DNA from: Candidatus Poribacteria bacterium
GTDB taxonomy: Bacteria; Poribacteria; WGA-4E; JAJDTR01
Direction of reading: 5' to 3'
Assembly (NCBI GenBank): GCA_028820655.1
Contig: JAPPIK010000025.1
Location: 151,991 to 215,990, forward strand
Length of the DNA: 64,000 nucleotides
Shown: piece after piece, positions 1 through 9,693 of the stretch
Layout of the letters: every line of letters begins with the position of its first letter
How positions within the stretch are numbered: the stretch's first letter is position 1
Translations under genes and position numbers: made by a program
The notes under the pieces: generated by a model
The model's input: the letters and a program-made list of their open reading frames with translations, nothing else
Database searches by the model: none
Told to the model about the DNA's origin: nothing

Positions 1-1
1 C

Positions 2-577
2 GCCCGTGGACGAGCGGCACATAGCAGCACGGGCGAAGGGGACAACGCCAATCTGAAGTTGATACCGTTCCTGACGGAGATGCGAGGAATTTACTACACC
101 TTGACAACGGACTCAAAATATTTCAATGATGACTTTGACCCGCCCTTCGCAGATTGGAACATCACGATTGACAACGGCGATTGCGCTCCAAACATCACGC
201 CTCCGTTCAGTATATGCAGAATCAACTATCGTCCGATGCCCGGTCAGAACGCGCAGGAATGGATAGACCGCGCTCGCCGATCCGCCGAGAAACATGGGTT
301 GGAGTTTGAACTTCGCGCCGCCGCCGAGCCGATGGTTACTCCGGTTGAATCCGAAGTGGTACAAGCCGCGCTTGAGATTACGGGGGAGGAGAATGCCCGA
401 ACGGTCGCATACGGCACCGACGGCGCGGTGTTTGGTCAACTCATGGAGTTGGTGGTAATCGGTCCCGGGAGCATCTTACAAGCGCATACCGTGGATGAGT
501 GGATGGAACTCGATCAGTTTCCACAAGCCGTGTCCGTATTCAGCAAATTCGTCGAACGATTTTGCAAGAAAGCGTAA
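2..577 (+). CDS. M20-family metallopeptidase, C-terminal part (ArgE/DapE-like)
   Basis: The frame is open from the first bases of the window, so the gene begins upstream and only its last 191 or so residues are present. Near the left edge it reads GRAAHSSTGEGDNAN, the type of segment found in the M20 dimerisation domain. The later parts YGTDGAVF and IGPGSILQAHTVDEWM match the C-terminal catalytic lobe, where a His ligand sits in the AHTVDE stretch. M20 enzymes are zinc hydrolases that deacylate amino acids (acetylornithine, succinyl-diaminopimelate) or cleave dipeptides. A diaminopimelate decarboxylase follows about 300 bp downstream, so a DapE-like role in lysine synthesis is possible. The substrate cannot be fixed from this fragment. 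Confidence 0.8.
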   Translation, partial: ARGRAAHSSTGEGDNANLKLIPFLTEMRGIYYTLTTDSKYFNDDFDPPFADWNITIDNGDCAPNITPPFSICRINYRPMPGQNAQEWIDRARRSAEKHGLEFELRAAAEPMVTPVESEVVQAALEITGEENARTVAYGTDGAVFGQLMELVVIGPGSILQAHTVDEWMELDQFPQAVSVFSKFVERFCKKA

Positions 578-2129
<1,552 letters not shown>

Positions 2130-2254
2130 AGTTAGGGGTTATTTATAGTGGTCGTAGGCTATTCTGCAGAATGAAACCCTTTTTAGGAATCTTTGCTGAA
2201 AATGCCATTAATGGCGCGACCGCAAACTGATGAAAAGGAACAGGAGATATTAAA

Positions 2255-2773
2255 ATGCGAACTTTAGTAGTTTCATGCCTGATAATTTGTTGTTTGGCAT
2301 TACAAAGTTGCTCTGAAGATTCCGGCGAACCGATGGTACCCGACAAAGACATCGACACGTCGCTACCGATCGCTCCCAACTTTACATTGCTGAATACCGA
2401 GCTTGAAGAAATCACCCTCACCGATTTTAGCGGCAAGGTGGTTCTCTTGGATTTCTGGGCGACATGGTGCAAACCGTGCGAGGAGGAAATCCCAATTTTC
2501 ATTGGACTGTACGACGATTATCGGGCACAAGGATTTGAAGTGGTTGGAATCTCACTGGATGATGAGCGATTAAAGGTTGTGGCTCCTTTCATTGAGGAAT
2601 TAGGTGTAAATTATACCATCCTTCTCGGAGAAGCCGAGTTACTTGATTTGTACGATATTCCCGTAATGCCCTCGGCGTTTTTGATAACCCGCGAAGGTCG
2701 AATCGCCAAGCCGTTTTTCGGCGCCCAAGGCGATAGGGAAACCTATGAAAAGGAATTGAAAAAACTGCTATGA
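2255..2773 (+). CDS. TlpA/ResA-type thioredoxin lipoprotein
   Basis: A 172-residue envelope thioredoxin. An N-terminal lipoprotein signal ends in the lipobox LQSC (Cys19 acylated). A redoxin domain starts near residue 38 and has the active site WCKPC (Cys72, Cys75), followed by the cis-Pro region VMPSAF. Such proteins reduce disulfides in cytochrome c or other exported proteins. AGGAG lies just upstream of the ATG. The stop overlaps the start of the next gene (ATGA), so it is translationally coupled to the selenoprotein-like redoxin, which suggests a shared redox role at the membrane. The specific substrate is unknown. Confidence 0.85.
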   Translation: MRTLVVSCLIICCLALQSCSEDSGEPMVPDKDIDTSLPIAPNFTLLNTELEEITLTDFSGKVVLLDFWATWCKPCEEEIPIFIGLYDDYRAQGFEVVGISLDDERLKVVAPFIEELGVNYTILLGEAELLDLYDIPVMPSAFLITREGRIAKPFFGAQGDRETYEKELKKLL

Positions 2774-3681
2774 TGAACCAACGAATCCACACGATGCTCT
2801 TTCCTACGCTATTGATTTGCATGCTTAGTGCGGCATGGGGATGCGGCGAGAGCGAGACCGGAATCACGGACGAAATAGACAAGATTGACGAGGACAAAGT
2901 TGATGTGATAGATGAGGGACCAGCTTCAGTCGGCACTGGCAGTATTCGAGGGCTGTTGGTGGACCAAGGAACGAAACAGACCTTGAGGAATTCCCCGGTT
3001 CAGCTTGTCGATAGCCAAGGTGAAGTTAGGGAAACCGTGACTTCACGATCCGGAGTCTTTGAATTTGCGAATCTACCCGTCGGTCAAAAATATACGGTGG
3101 TCGTTGAACTGGACGGGTATGACAAACATGAATCTGTTGTCACTCCCGCCGCGGCTGATGAGACGGTGACAGTTACGGTCAATCTCGCACCTACTATCAA
3201 TGAGGAGGAATTTCCTCAGGGCGACGGCTTGAGCGTAGGCACAAAGGCGCCGAATTTTGAGCTCAAGGACGGAAACGGAAAAGCACATTCGCTTGCCGAT
3301 TACGCCGGCAAACAACGTGTCGTATTGCTATTTGATCGAGGGGCGTGGTGACCGTTCTGCACCCTGCAATTCGGCGAATTGCAAAAGAGCTATCAGGCAA
3401 TCAAGGCGGAGAACGCGGAACTTGTGGTCATTACTACGGACAAGCAGGCGGTAGTCAAGGATACCGCAAACAAGCTTGGGCTCGAATTTGTCACGCTTTC
3501 GGATCCAGATAGACAGGCGATCGACGCGTACAACGCCGCAGACCCGTTCAATCCTCGCATAGCACGGCCACAGTATTATATTGTCGATGAATCCGGGATC
3601 ATTCGATGGAAGTTCCTCGATGAACGTAAGGTTGGCCGGCTGCCAGCACCCAAGGTAGTAGAGGCGCTGAAGAATCTTTAA
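2770..3681 (+). CDS. Predicted selenoprotein: lipoprotein with carboxypeptidase-regulatory-like domain and UxxC redoxin domain
   Basis: One 303-residue frame is interrupted only by TGA at 3349-3351. Ordinary gene calling would split it into 193- and about 100-residue pieces. The first part has a lipoprotein signal (AAWGC, Cys25), an acidic linker and a CarboxypepD_reg-like beta domain (about residues 58-130). The second part starts an AhpC/TSA redoxin domain near residue 155. The TGA falls exactly in the active-site motif: FDRGAW, then UGA, then PFCTLQ. This is the place of the first Cys in the RGxWCPxC motif of peroxiredoxin-like proteins. Downstream sequence continues as normal redoxin (LGLEFVTLSDPD, ARPQYYIVDESG). 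A hairpin of SECIS type follows. Sec194/Cys197 is therefore my reading. A TGC or TGT to TGA error or a recent nonsense mutation is the alternative. Confidence 0.78.
3354..3390 (+). promoter_or_regulatory. SECIS-like stem-loop just after the in-frame UGA
   Basis: TGCAATTC (3365-3372) pairs perfectly with GAATTGCA (3376-3383) around a 3-base loop GGC. A lower helix GTTCT/AGAGC (3354-3358 with 3386-3390, one G-U pair) extends it across an internal loop. The apical loop begins 21 bases after the UGA and starts with G. Bacterial SECIS elements are small hairpins at about this distance with a G at the start of the loop. SelB binding is inferred. Confidence 0.6.
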
Positions 3682-3695
3682 CAAGGTTTGCACGC

Positions 3696-4865
3696 ATGGG
3701 AAGAATGGAAGAACCAGCCGGACAGGCGGCGTCGGATCCGATTGTGGCACAGATTTTGGCTGACTGCGCACAGGTTTCAGGTGAGTTGTCCCCCGATACT
3801 GAACCTATTGAATCCATCACTCGCAGGCGCTTTTTGAAGGGCGCGATCGGAGCAGGCGTCGCCGCGAGCGCATGGGCTAGTGTCAGCCGCGAATCGTCAG
3901 CGCAATTAGACACATTACCGGCAGATGGCGAATCGCTGGAGCCGCTCGTTCCCGTGGTCGAAGTCACGAGCGACAAGGCTTGGAAGGACGATGTCCTTGA
4001 TGAGCAGATTGTTAGCGAGATGATGGATCGTGCAGTTATGAAGTTGGCGGGACGTGATTCCGCCAAACAGGCCTGGAAAGACTTTGTTCTTCCGGACGAC
4101 ATTGTCGGGATCAAGGTAAATCCTCTTGCCGGAAAACAGTTTAGTACCCGACGTGTTATCGTAGACAAGATTATTGAAGGTTTGTACGGCGCCGGGGTAC
4201 TCAAGAATCAGATTGTCATTTGGGATCGATTCGAGGCACATTTAATCGACGCCGGGTATGAAATCAATCAGACAGATCGTGGTGTTCGAGTGTACGCTAC
4301 GGACAGTCCGGGAGTCGGCTACGACGATACGATTTTCTACGAGACAGAAAAAGATAGCGTCATTCGCCGCGAAAACGACGGCATTAAATCTCGGTACTCC
4401 AAGATTGTTACACGGGACTTGGACGTCATCATCAATGTTCCGGTGATGAAACACCACGCCATGACCGGCGTGAGCGGGTGTCTGAAAAACCTCGCATTTG
4501 GGAGTGTCGACAATACGCGTCGTTTCCATCCGAGTCCGCTGCACTGCGATCCTGCGGTTGCAGAGGTGTTCGATCATGAAATTCTCCGGGGCAAAGTGGT
4601 ATTGAATATCGTGGACGGACTTCTGGCTTCATTTGACGGCGGTCCCATGTACAGTTCGAAAGGCGAATGGAAATACGGCGGGATACTCATGAGTAGAGAC
4701 CCCGTTGCGCTAGATCAGATCGTACTTCGATCCGTTGGAGACAAACGCGAGGAACAGGGGTTGCCATCGATCACGCGCTTGTCCAATCATATCCGTTCCG
4801 CGTGGCGGGCAGACATCGGGACGAACGATCTTGATGAGATGGACATTCAGCAGATTAAGGTTTAG
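3696..4865 (+). CDS. DUF362 protein with Tat signal
   Basis: A 389-residue protein. A cytoplasmic-looking leader of about 45 residues precedes a twin-arginine motif (TRRRFLKG) and a hydrophobic segment rich in Ala and Gly, so export in folded form by Tat is likely. The body carries DUF362 features: DIVGIKVNPLAG, a nucleotide-fold-like VIWDRF, the VPVMKHHAMTGVSGCLKN block, and a C-terminal SRDPVALDQIV. The biochemical role of DUF362 is poorly defined; some members carry iron-sulphur domains, not visible here. It starts 14 bases after the selenoprotein gene and is most likely co-transcribed with it. A second DUF362 protein, without a Tat signal, is at 40759-41955. Confidence 0.82.
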   Translation: MGRMEEPAGQAASDPIVAQILADCAQVSGELSPDTEPIESITRRRFLKGAIGAGVAASAWASVSRESSAQLDTLPADGESLEPLVPVVEVTSDKAWKDDVLDEQIVSEMMDRAVMKLAGRDSAKQAWKDFVLPDDIVGIKVNPLAGKQFSTRRVIVDKIIEGLYGAGVLKNQIVIWDRFEAHLIDAGYEINQTDRGVRVYATDSPGVGYDDTIFYETEKDSVIRRENDGIKSRYSKIVTRDLDVIINVPVMKHHAMTGVSGCLKNLAFGSVDNTRRFHPSPLHCDPAVAEVFDHEILRGKVVLNIVDGLLASFDGGPMYSSKGEWKYGGILMSRDPVALDQIVLRSVGDKREEQGLPSITRLSNHIRSAWRADIGTNDLDEMDIQQIKV

Positions 4866-4932
4866 GGCGAGATTTTGCGAGGACTCAATCGACAGTGACT
4901 TAAGTTTTCGAATACACCAAGCGAGTTCACCA

Positions 4933-5472
4933 ATGATGCCTCAATCCATAGCCATGCTCACGGCACTCGCTGTCGCAGCCATGGGATGCGCTGCGATTGG
5001 AAAAGGCAATGGGCCGAGTTCTTACTCCACCGTCCCTAAGATGGTATGCACATCACCTCAGATGGTAGACGGAGATCTAAACACGGGAGACACCCTATAC
5101 ATTGAAGGGACGATGGGGTCGGGCGAACGAACGGTGAGCACTCCCGACTCGCAGTACGCGGACATGTTTGCACCCACGACCGTGACGCTGCCCGCAAAAC
5201 GGAGGGTGGTTTCGATTGTACTCCACGCCAGAAACCTCACCAATTTCAAAGTGCTGGCGCGGGACGGAAGTGAATGGAAGGAGTTGCACCGAATTCGAAA
5301 TAACCGATTAAACCGTGTCGTACTGACCAAATCGGTTGAAACGGACGCGTTACGATTCATAGCCATTGACTTTGGTCAAATTCGCGGGCGACCCCGCCCT
5401 GAAATCCAGGAGATAGAAGTATCTGTAGAAATTCAAAAGGAAGAAGCATTTCGAAGCCTTTCAGGGAACTAG
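4933..5472 (+). CDS. Small lipoprotein with a discoidin-like (F5/8 type C) beta domain
   Basis: A protein of about 179 residues. The start is ATG 4933 or the adjacent ATG 4936. The long open frame upstream of this overlaps the DUF362 gene and looks like a shadow. The lipobox-like AAMGC near residue 20 predicts a lipoprotein. The rest is beta-rich, with VVSIVLHARNLTNFKVLARDG-type text and a conserved-looking ALRFIAIDFG, resembling carbohydrate-binding discoidin folds. This is a fold guess from pattern, not a firm family match. It follows the DUF362 gene by about 65 bases. Confidence 0.6.
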   Translation: MMPQSIAMLTALAVAAMGCAAIGKGNGPSSYSTVPKMVCTSPQMVDGDLNTGDTLYIEGTMGSGERTVSTPDSQYADMFAPTTVTLPAKRRVVSIVLHARNLTNFKVLARDGSEWKELHRIRNNRLNRVVLTKSVETDALRFIAIDFGQIRGRPRPEIQEIEVSVEIQKEEAFRSLSGN

Positions 5473-5578
5473 TCCGAAACTACTACACGTGAATCTCATC
5501 AATTTCTTTATGGAACGCCTCAAGGTACGGCGTTCCGATTATCACTCATCGCGTTTCATGTATATTGAGGAGGTTATC

Positions 5579-5821
5579 ATGCGAAAAAACTGGCTAACCA
5601 CTTGGTCATTCGTAATCCTCGCGGCACTGGTTACTTTATCAGGCTGTGTGACGACGTTTACGCCAACAGGACAGTTTCAGGTTGGTCTGACACAATCGGC
5701 AAACGACAGTGTACCCGAGGTGCTCGCGGACTTTGAAACCAGTGAAGAAAGCAGTGTTGCCGGCGATGTTACGAAGAAGTCTAGCAGTAGCTGCGCCGGC
5801 GGCGTGTGCACGATCTATTGA
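5579..5821 (+). CDS. Short lipoprotein of unknown function
   Basis: An 80-residue protein. A strong GAGGAGG precedes the ATG at 5579 by about six bases, which decides the start over upstream in-frame codons. The signal ends in the lipobox LSGC. The mature part is Ser, Glu and Thr rich and ends in SSSCAGGVCTIY, two Cys separated by four residues that could form a disulfide. No family recognised. It lies in the same direction between two other exported-protein genes and is probably in the same transcript. Confidence 0.65.
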   Translation: MRKNWLTTWSFVILAALVTLSGCVTTFTPTGQFQVGLTQSANDSVPEVLADFETSEESSVAGDVTKKSSSSCAGGVCTIY

Positions 5822-5842
5822 GAGAAGGGGAGGGGAAATCCG

Positions 5843-6664
5843 ATGATTAGGAAAATCTCTTGTCCTGTTCTTGTTTTCTTTTTAGTAACATTAATGCTGG
5901 GGAGTAACAGTTCCGCACAGCATGTGCAGGTAGAAGATTTCGCAAAGGATGCGGAATTTACGGCTACGCTCGAAGCGCTCCCTGAACGATCCTCAGGGCT
6001 GGAACGTCCGATTGTTAGGCTGCAACATCCGCCAATCACCATTCACCCGGAAACCCACACCGAGTTTCGGGTTCCCCTCGCACCATCCAATTCTAACCCC
6101 ACTAAGTGGAAGATTCTGACGGTAACACCGGATCCGAATTTTGATTACAAGATTGAAGTTAAAACACCCGATCCGGGGACAGATTACAAAATGAACATTG
6201 TCCCCAATCAGATGCAATCGCCCCCCACTACTTGGGTGCAAGGACTCCCTCACGGGCAGGTCCCAGAATTCCCTACCGCGCCGCGAAAAATGGACGAGGA
6301 ATCAACGGCTAGGCTTGAAGCACTACCTGAACAATCCTTAGGGCTGGAACGTCCGATCGTCCGGCTGCCACATCCGCCAATCACGATTCACCCCGAAACG
6401 CACAGCGAGCTTCGGGTTCCCATCGTACCTCCCAATTCAAACCTTAGGTGGAAGATTCAGACGGTAACACCGGATCCGAATTATGATTACAAGATGGCAG
6501 TTGCCACACCCGATCCGGGGACAGATTACAAAATGATCATTGTTCCCAATCAGATGCAATTGCCCCCTAACACCGGTATACAAGGACACCCTCACGGACA
6601 GATCCCGAAATTCCCTACCACGCCGCGAAAAAGGGAATACCAGCCGCGGGGTGACGCGAAATGA
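5843..6664 (+). CDS. Secreted protein made of two tandem copies of an unknown proline-rich unit
   Basis: A 273-residue protein with a strong ribosome-binding site (GGGGAGGGG) and a signal peptide ending near SSAQ. The remainder is a near-exact internal duplication of about 115 residues. Each copy runs through LEALPE..GLERPIVRL, HPPITIHPETH, VTPDPN.DYK, TPDPGTDYKM and IVPNQMQ. The duplication is also clear in the DNA (about 5950-6290 and 6300-6640). No known domain; the Pro-rich beta-like text suggests an extracellular structural or binding role. Its stop overlaps the next start (ATGA at 6661), so it is coupled to a cytoplasmic DNA-repair gene, an odd pairing. Confidence 0.7.
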   Translation: MIRKISCPVLVFFLVTLMLGSNSSAQHVQVEDFAKDAEFTATLEALPERSSGLERPIVRLQHPPITIHPETHTEFRVPLAPSNSNPTKWKILTVTPDPNFDYKIEVKTPDPGTDYKMNIVPNQMQSPPTTWVQGLPHGQVPEFPTAPRKMDEESTARLEALPEQSLGLERPIVRLPHPPITIHPETHSELRVPIVPPNSNLRWKIQTVTPDPNYDYKMAVATPDPGTDYKMIIVPNQMQLPPNTGIQGHPHGQIPKFPTTPRKREYQPRGDAK

Positions 6665-7344
6665 CATTGCAGGATGTTCTACAAGAACTGGAGTCACTAG
6701 GTACGGCGCAGAACCGAAAGGTTTACCGGCGTCACGGTGCATGCGAGAATCTTTACGGCGTGAGTTTCGCCAACCTAAGAAAGATGGCGAAACAACTGAA
6801 AATCGACCACTCCTTGGCGCAACAGTTGTGGTCAACAAGCAATCACGAAGCCCAACTTCTTGCGAGCATGATTGCCGATCCGGAAACGGCAGAGGAGAGC
6901 TTGGTGGATAGGTGGATAACGGAATTGGCTGACCGCATCGTGACGAGCGAGTTCACGGTTTTTGTCAGCAAGACACCATATTTCCACGCGAAAACGGGGG
7001 AGTGGCTCGATTCCGAAGAGGAGTGGATTGGGCGAGCCGGTTGGCAACTCTTGGCACTGCTTGCAATGAACGACGAGAGTACGCCGGATTCTTACTTCGA
7101 GAATTACCTTGGGATTATTGAGCGCGAGATTCATACGCGGCAGAATATGGTACGCGATGCCATGAACTCCGCGCTGATTGCTATCGGCATTCGCAACCCG
7201 GCACTCGAAAAAAAAGCGCTGTCAGCGGCGAAAACAATAGGAAAAGTAGAGGTTGATCACGGCGAAACGAGTTGTAAAACTCCGGACGCGGCGGAGTATA
7301 TTCGCAAGACGGTTGCGCGAAAGAAACAGCGCAAGAAACGTTAG
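6661..7344 (+). CDS. DNA alkylation repair protein, AlkD-like
   Basis: A 227-residue all-helical protein that matches the AlkD/AlkC HEAT-like glycosylase family in text and length. Visible blocks are YRRHGACENLYGVSFANLRK near residues 23-42, LWSTSNHEAQLLASM, and WIGRAGWQLLALLAMND. AlkD removes cationic alkylated bases such as N7-methylguanine from DNA. The C-terminal tail is very basic (RKKQRKKR). Catalytic residues were not mapped one by one. It overlaps the preceding secreted-protein gene by four bases. Confidence 0.8.
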   Translation: MTLQDVLQELESLGTAQNRKVYRRHGACENLYGVSFANLRKMAKQLKIDHSLAQQLWSTSNHEAQLLASMIADPETAEESLVDRWITELADRIVTSEFTVFVSKTPYFHAKTGEWLDSEEEWIGRAGWQLLALLAMNDESTPDSYFENYLGIIEREIHTRQNMVRDAMNSALIAIGIRNPALEKKALSAAKTIGKVEVDHGETSCKTPDAAEYIRKTVARKKQRKKR

Positions 7345-7481
7345 AGACACCTTCCCAAAGGGCTGTTGGTTTGGCTAATTTTCCGCGAGAATTACATTCC
7401 AAGAATGCCGCCTTTTCGATAACTGCCTCAAACACTATCCCTCCATCTGCAACCTCACGAATAGAGCCGTCTCTCCAGAAT

Positions 7482-8156
7482 TTATTTTGCAACCGGCTCC
7501 ATCATCACCTGTCCAAGTGAGAACCGTTGACGTGGCTCCAGCGCTTCCACATGGCGCGGGAACGGCACATAGCCCGGTTTACGGATATAGATGTTTGATG
7601 CTATTCCAGACCAAAGGTCAAGGGAGAATCTACCACTTTCATCCGAGACAGCGCTCAACGTTGCACACACCCCGGTTGAACACTCGACCTGAATCTCCGC
7701 GTTTTCGAGCGGCAGTTTGTTCGATTTGTCAACGGTTTGCCCTACCAACGTGGCTGCTTCCGACCTGTCTCTCAGGATAACAAGGTCCGCTTCGACAGAT
7801 TGTCCCGGTTCAACCTTGAGATTTCGAATCGAAATGTCGGTGAAAAACCCCGTCGCAACGACTTGCAAACTGTACTCTCCCCTATGCAGGAGGGTTATTT
7901 CATAGCGTCCCGTTTCATCGGCGGTTGTGGTGGTATATTCATTTCCATTCCGATAGGCAATGACCAATGGTTGAACCTTTTGGGGCAGAATGCGTCCCGT
8001 GATTTTGGCGCCTGTTTCGGAGTCTGAATCGGTAAAGTCCCTAGATTCACTTGCAGGTTCAAGCGTTCCGCTGTCTCCGCAACCTACCGCGATCAATAGA
8101 CAAAATACAGCCAGCCGATAAAGCCCCACCGTCGAGCACCCCTTAAAACACAACAT
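7482..8156 (-). CDS. Lipoprotein with carboxypeptidase-regulatory-like domains
   Basis: About 224 residues from the ATG at 8156; a longer start at 8183 is possible but adds only a hydrophilic leader. The signal ends in AVGC. Two beta-sandwich units of CarboxypepD_reg type follow: one around TADETGRYEITLLHRGEY, and one around LPLENAEIQVEC..SDESGRFSLDL. These Ig-like modules usually serve in surface adhesion or as spacers. The first domain of the selenoprotein at 2770 is of the same type. The gene is alone on the minus strand and converges with the AlkD-like gene. Confidence 0.7.
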   Translation of the reverse strand: MLCFKGCSTVGLYRLAVFCLLIAVGCGDSGTLEPASESRDFTDSDSETGAKITGRILPQKVQPLVIAYRNGNEYTTTTADETGRYEITLLHRGEYSLQVVATGFFTDISIRNLKVEPGQSVEADLVILRDRSEAATLVGQTVDKSNKLPLENAEIQVECSTGVCATLSAVSDESGRFSLDLWSGIASNIYIRKPGYVPFPRHVEALEPRQRFSLGQVMMEPVAK

Positions 8157-8462
8157 AAAACCTGTCGAAAGATGCAAATCCATTAGAGTGTTGAGGATTT
8201 ATTTCTAATATGATACACTCACGCAGCGGGGAATTCCAAGAACAAATATTGGGAGCCCCGCCAAACCAAATTAGCGCGATGGCTTGCAGAGTTCCGGCGA
8301 ACGCCTGGTTTATGTAACGGGATAAGGATGGCGATCGAGTTCCCATCGCGACAGAGAATCTCTTGACGGCCCGGCAAGATTTGACGAACGCCGATGGTAC
8401 CGTACACAAAGGAAATCGTCAAGACAACAGCACATGTAAGCGCGCAACGAGGACTGCAACTC
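8157..8462. other. Divergent intergenic region
   Basis: It lies between a leftward lipoprotein gene and a rightward oxygenase gene, so it must hold two promoters. I could not place convincing -35/-10 pairs and see no repeat or RNA gene. Confidence 0.5.
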
Positions 8463-9290
8463 ATGGAAGACAGTCAACGAGAAAAGTACCAAGTTTCGGT
8501 CGAACAGCGACGATTTTTTGGGCGAAACGGCTATCTGAAAGTTGAAGGGCTTGCAACGCCCCAAGAAATTGAGGAACTCGGCGAACACACAATGAACCTC
8601 GCTATGGGAAGGGTGGATTTTAGCAAACTGGAAGGTGTTACTCCCCGGAACGAAGGCAACTCGCCCGCAGAAATGGAGGATAAGTTCTTTCGTTTTATTC
8701 AATTTCACCGCCATCTTCCGCTTCATGAAAAGTACATGTTGCACCCACAAATCCTCGATGTACTTGAGGTGCTCATAGGGCCCGACGTGATGGCGATGCA
8801 ATCGATGCTTTTCATTAAGCCGCCCCGTAAGAAAGGTCAAGCGTATCACCAAGATTCCTTTTATATAAAAACAGCCCCGGACACACTATGCGGGGCTTGG
8901 ATTGCGGTAGATGACTGCGATGAGGAAAACGGTTGCATGTACTTTATTCCCGGCTCAAACTTCGATCCGATTTATCAGGATGTCGCAGACCCCGACGACA
9001 CCGGTAACTTCCATATCGGGATGACCGAGATTGTCGGCGTGGATGAAGACAGCGAGATTCCCGCGATAGCAAAAGCAGGGGATGTCATCTTTTTCCACGG
9101 CCACCTTATACATCGCTCAAAGCAAAACAACTCTCCGGATCGATATCGTAGAGCGTATGTCTGTCATTACGCGAACGCACGGTCGTACACCGAATGGGGC
9201 GATGGCAATCAGAATCACATCCTAGCTCGCGGCTCTACCCATTTGCCGTTCGCCACCAGTCGTTTTGTAAAGCACGATCCCTCGGCGTGA
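8463..9290 (+). CDS. Phytanoyl-CoA dioxygenase family protein
   Basis: A 275-residue Fe(II)/2-oxoglutarate oxygenase. The iron triad is readable: YHQDSFY gives His and Asp, and FFHGHLIHRS gives the distal His. The RYRRAYVCHY strand supplies the Arg expected to bind 2-oxoglutarate. The CMYFIPGSN segment is also typical. The ATG at 8463, preceded by GAGGA, is chosen over a longer frame that has no family content. The substrate is unknown; PhyH-like enzymes hydroxylate varied small molecules and are numerous in Poribacteria by my recollection. A second family member is at 42017-42820. Confidence 0.88.
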   Translation: MEDSQREKYQVSVEQRRFFGRNGYLKVEGLATPQEIEELGEHTMNLAMGRVDFSKLEGVTPRNEGNSPAEMEDKFFRFIQFHRHLPLHEKYMLHPQILDVLEVLIGPDVMAMQSMLFIKPPRKKGQAYHQDSFYIKTAPDTLCGAWIAVDDCDEENGCMYFIPGSNFDPIYQDVADPDDTGNFHIGMTEIVGVDEDSEIPAIAKAGDVIFFHGHLIHRSKQNNSPDRYRRAYVCHYANARSYTEWGDGNQNHILARGSTHLPFATSRFVKHDPSA

Positions 9291-9387
9291 AACGTCAGGC
9301 TCGGCGGTATAGGCTAGATTTCACTCCTTGAGCAAGCCTTATCGGCTGAAACCAAAAGGCAATGTCTACCATTCGAGGCAGCCGACC

Positions 9388-9693
9388 ATGTTATTTGTTA
9401 TCGCGATTTTCTTCGTTCCCCTCGTTACGTGGTTAGTTTTGTGGACCATTTCAAAACGTAGGGCGAAGGAAGAATCCGAGCCGCCGACCCTTCTTGAGAT
9501 CTGTGCGCTCTGTCACGAAGAATTCGAGATGACCGAGCTTATCGAGAAGGAGGTTGGGGAGTATGGAAGAGTTTACTGTTTCTGCGGAGGCTGCATCGAA
9601 AGTTTGCTGCGTGAGTTTCGCCATCGCAAGGTCACGGGGAATGGGGCGGACGAATCTATCGTTGCTCAAGAGACTGGGGACATCAAGAATTAA
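9388..9693 (+). CDS. Small membrane-anchored protein with a Cys-rich soluble part
   Basis: A 101-residue protein from the ATG at 9388; the frame also extends upstream to a TTG. One N-terminal membrane segment (LFVIAIFFVPLVTWLVLW) is followed by a charged linker and a cytoplasmic-type domain. That domain has a CALC pair and a CFCGGC cluster, which could bind zinc as a small ribbon. No family recognised. Its end overlaps the start of the glutamine cyclotransferase gene by about 50 bases, suggesting co-expression. Confidence 0.55.
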   Translation: MLFVIAIFFVPLVTWLVLWTISKRRAKEESEPPTLLEICALCHEEFEMTELIEKEVGEYGRVYCFCGGCIESLLREFRHRKVTGNGADESIVAQETGDIKN

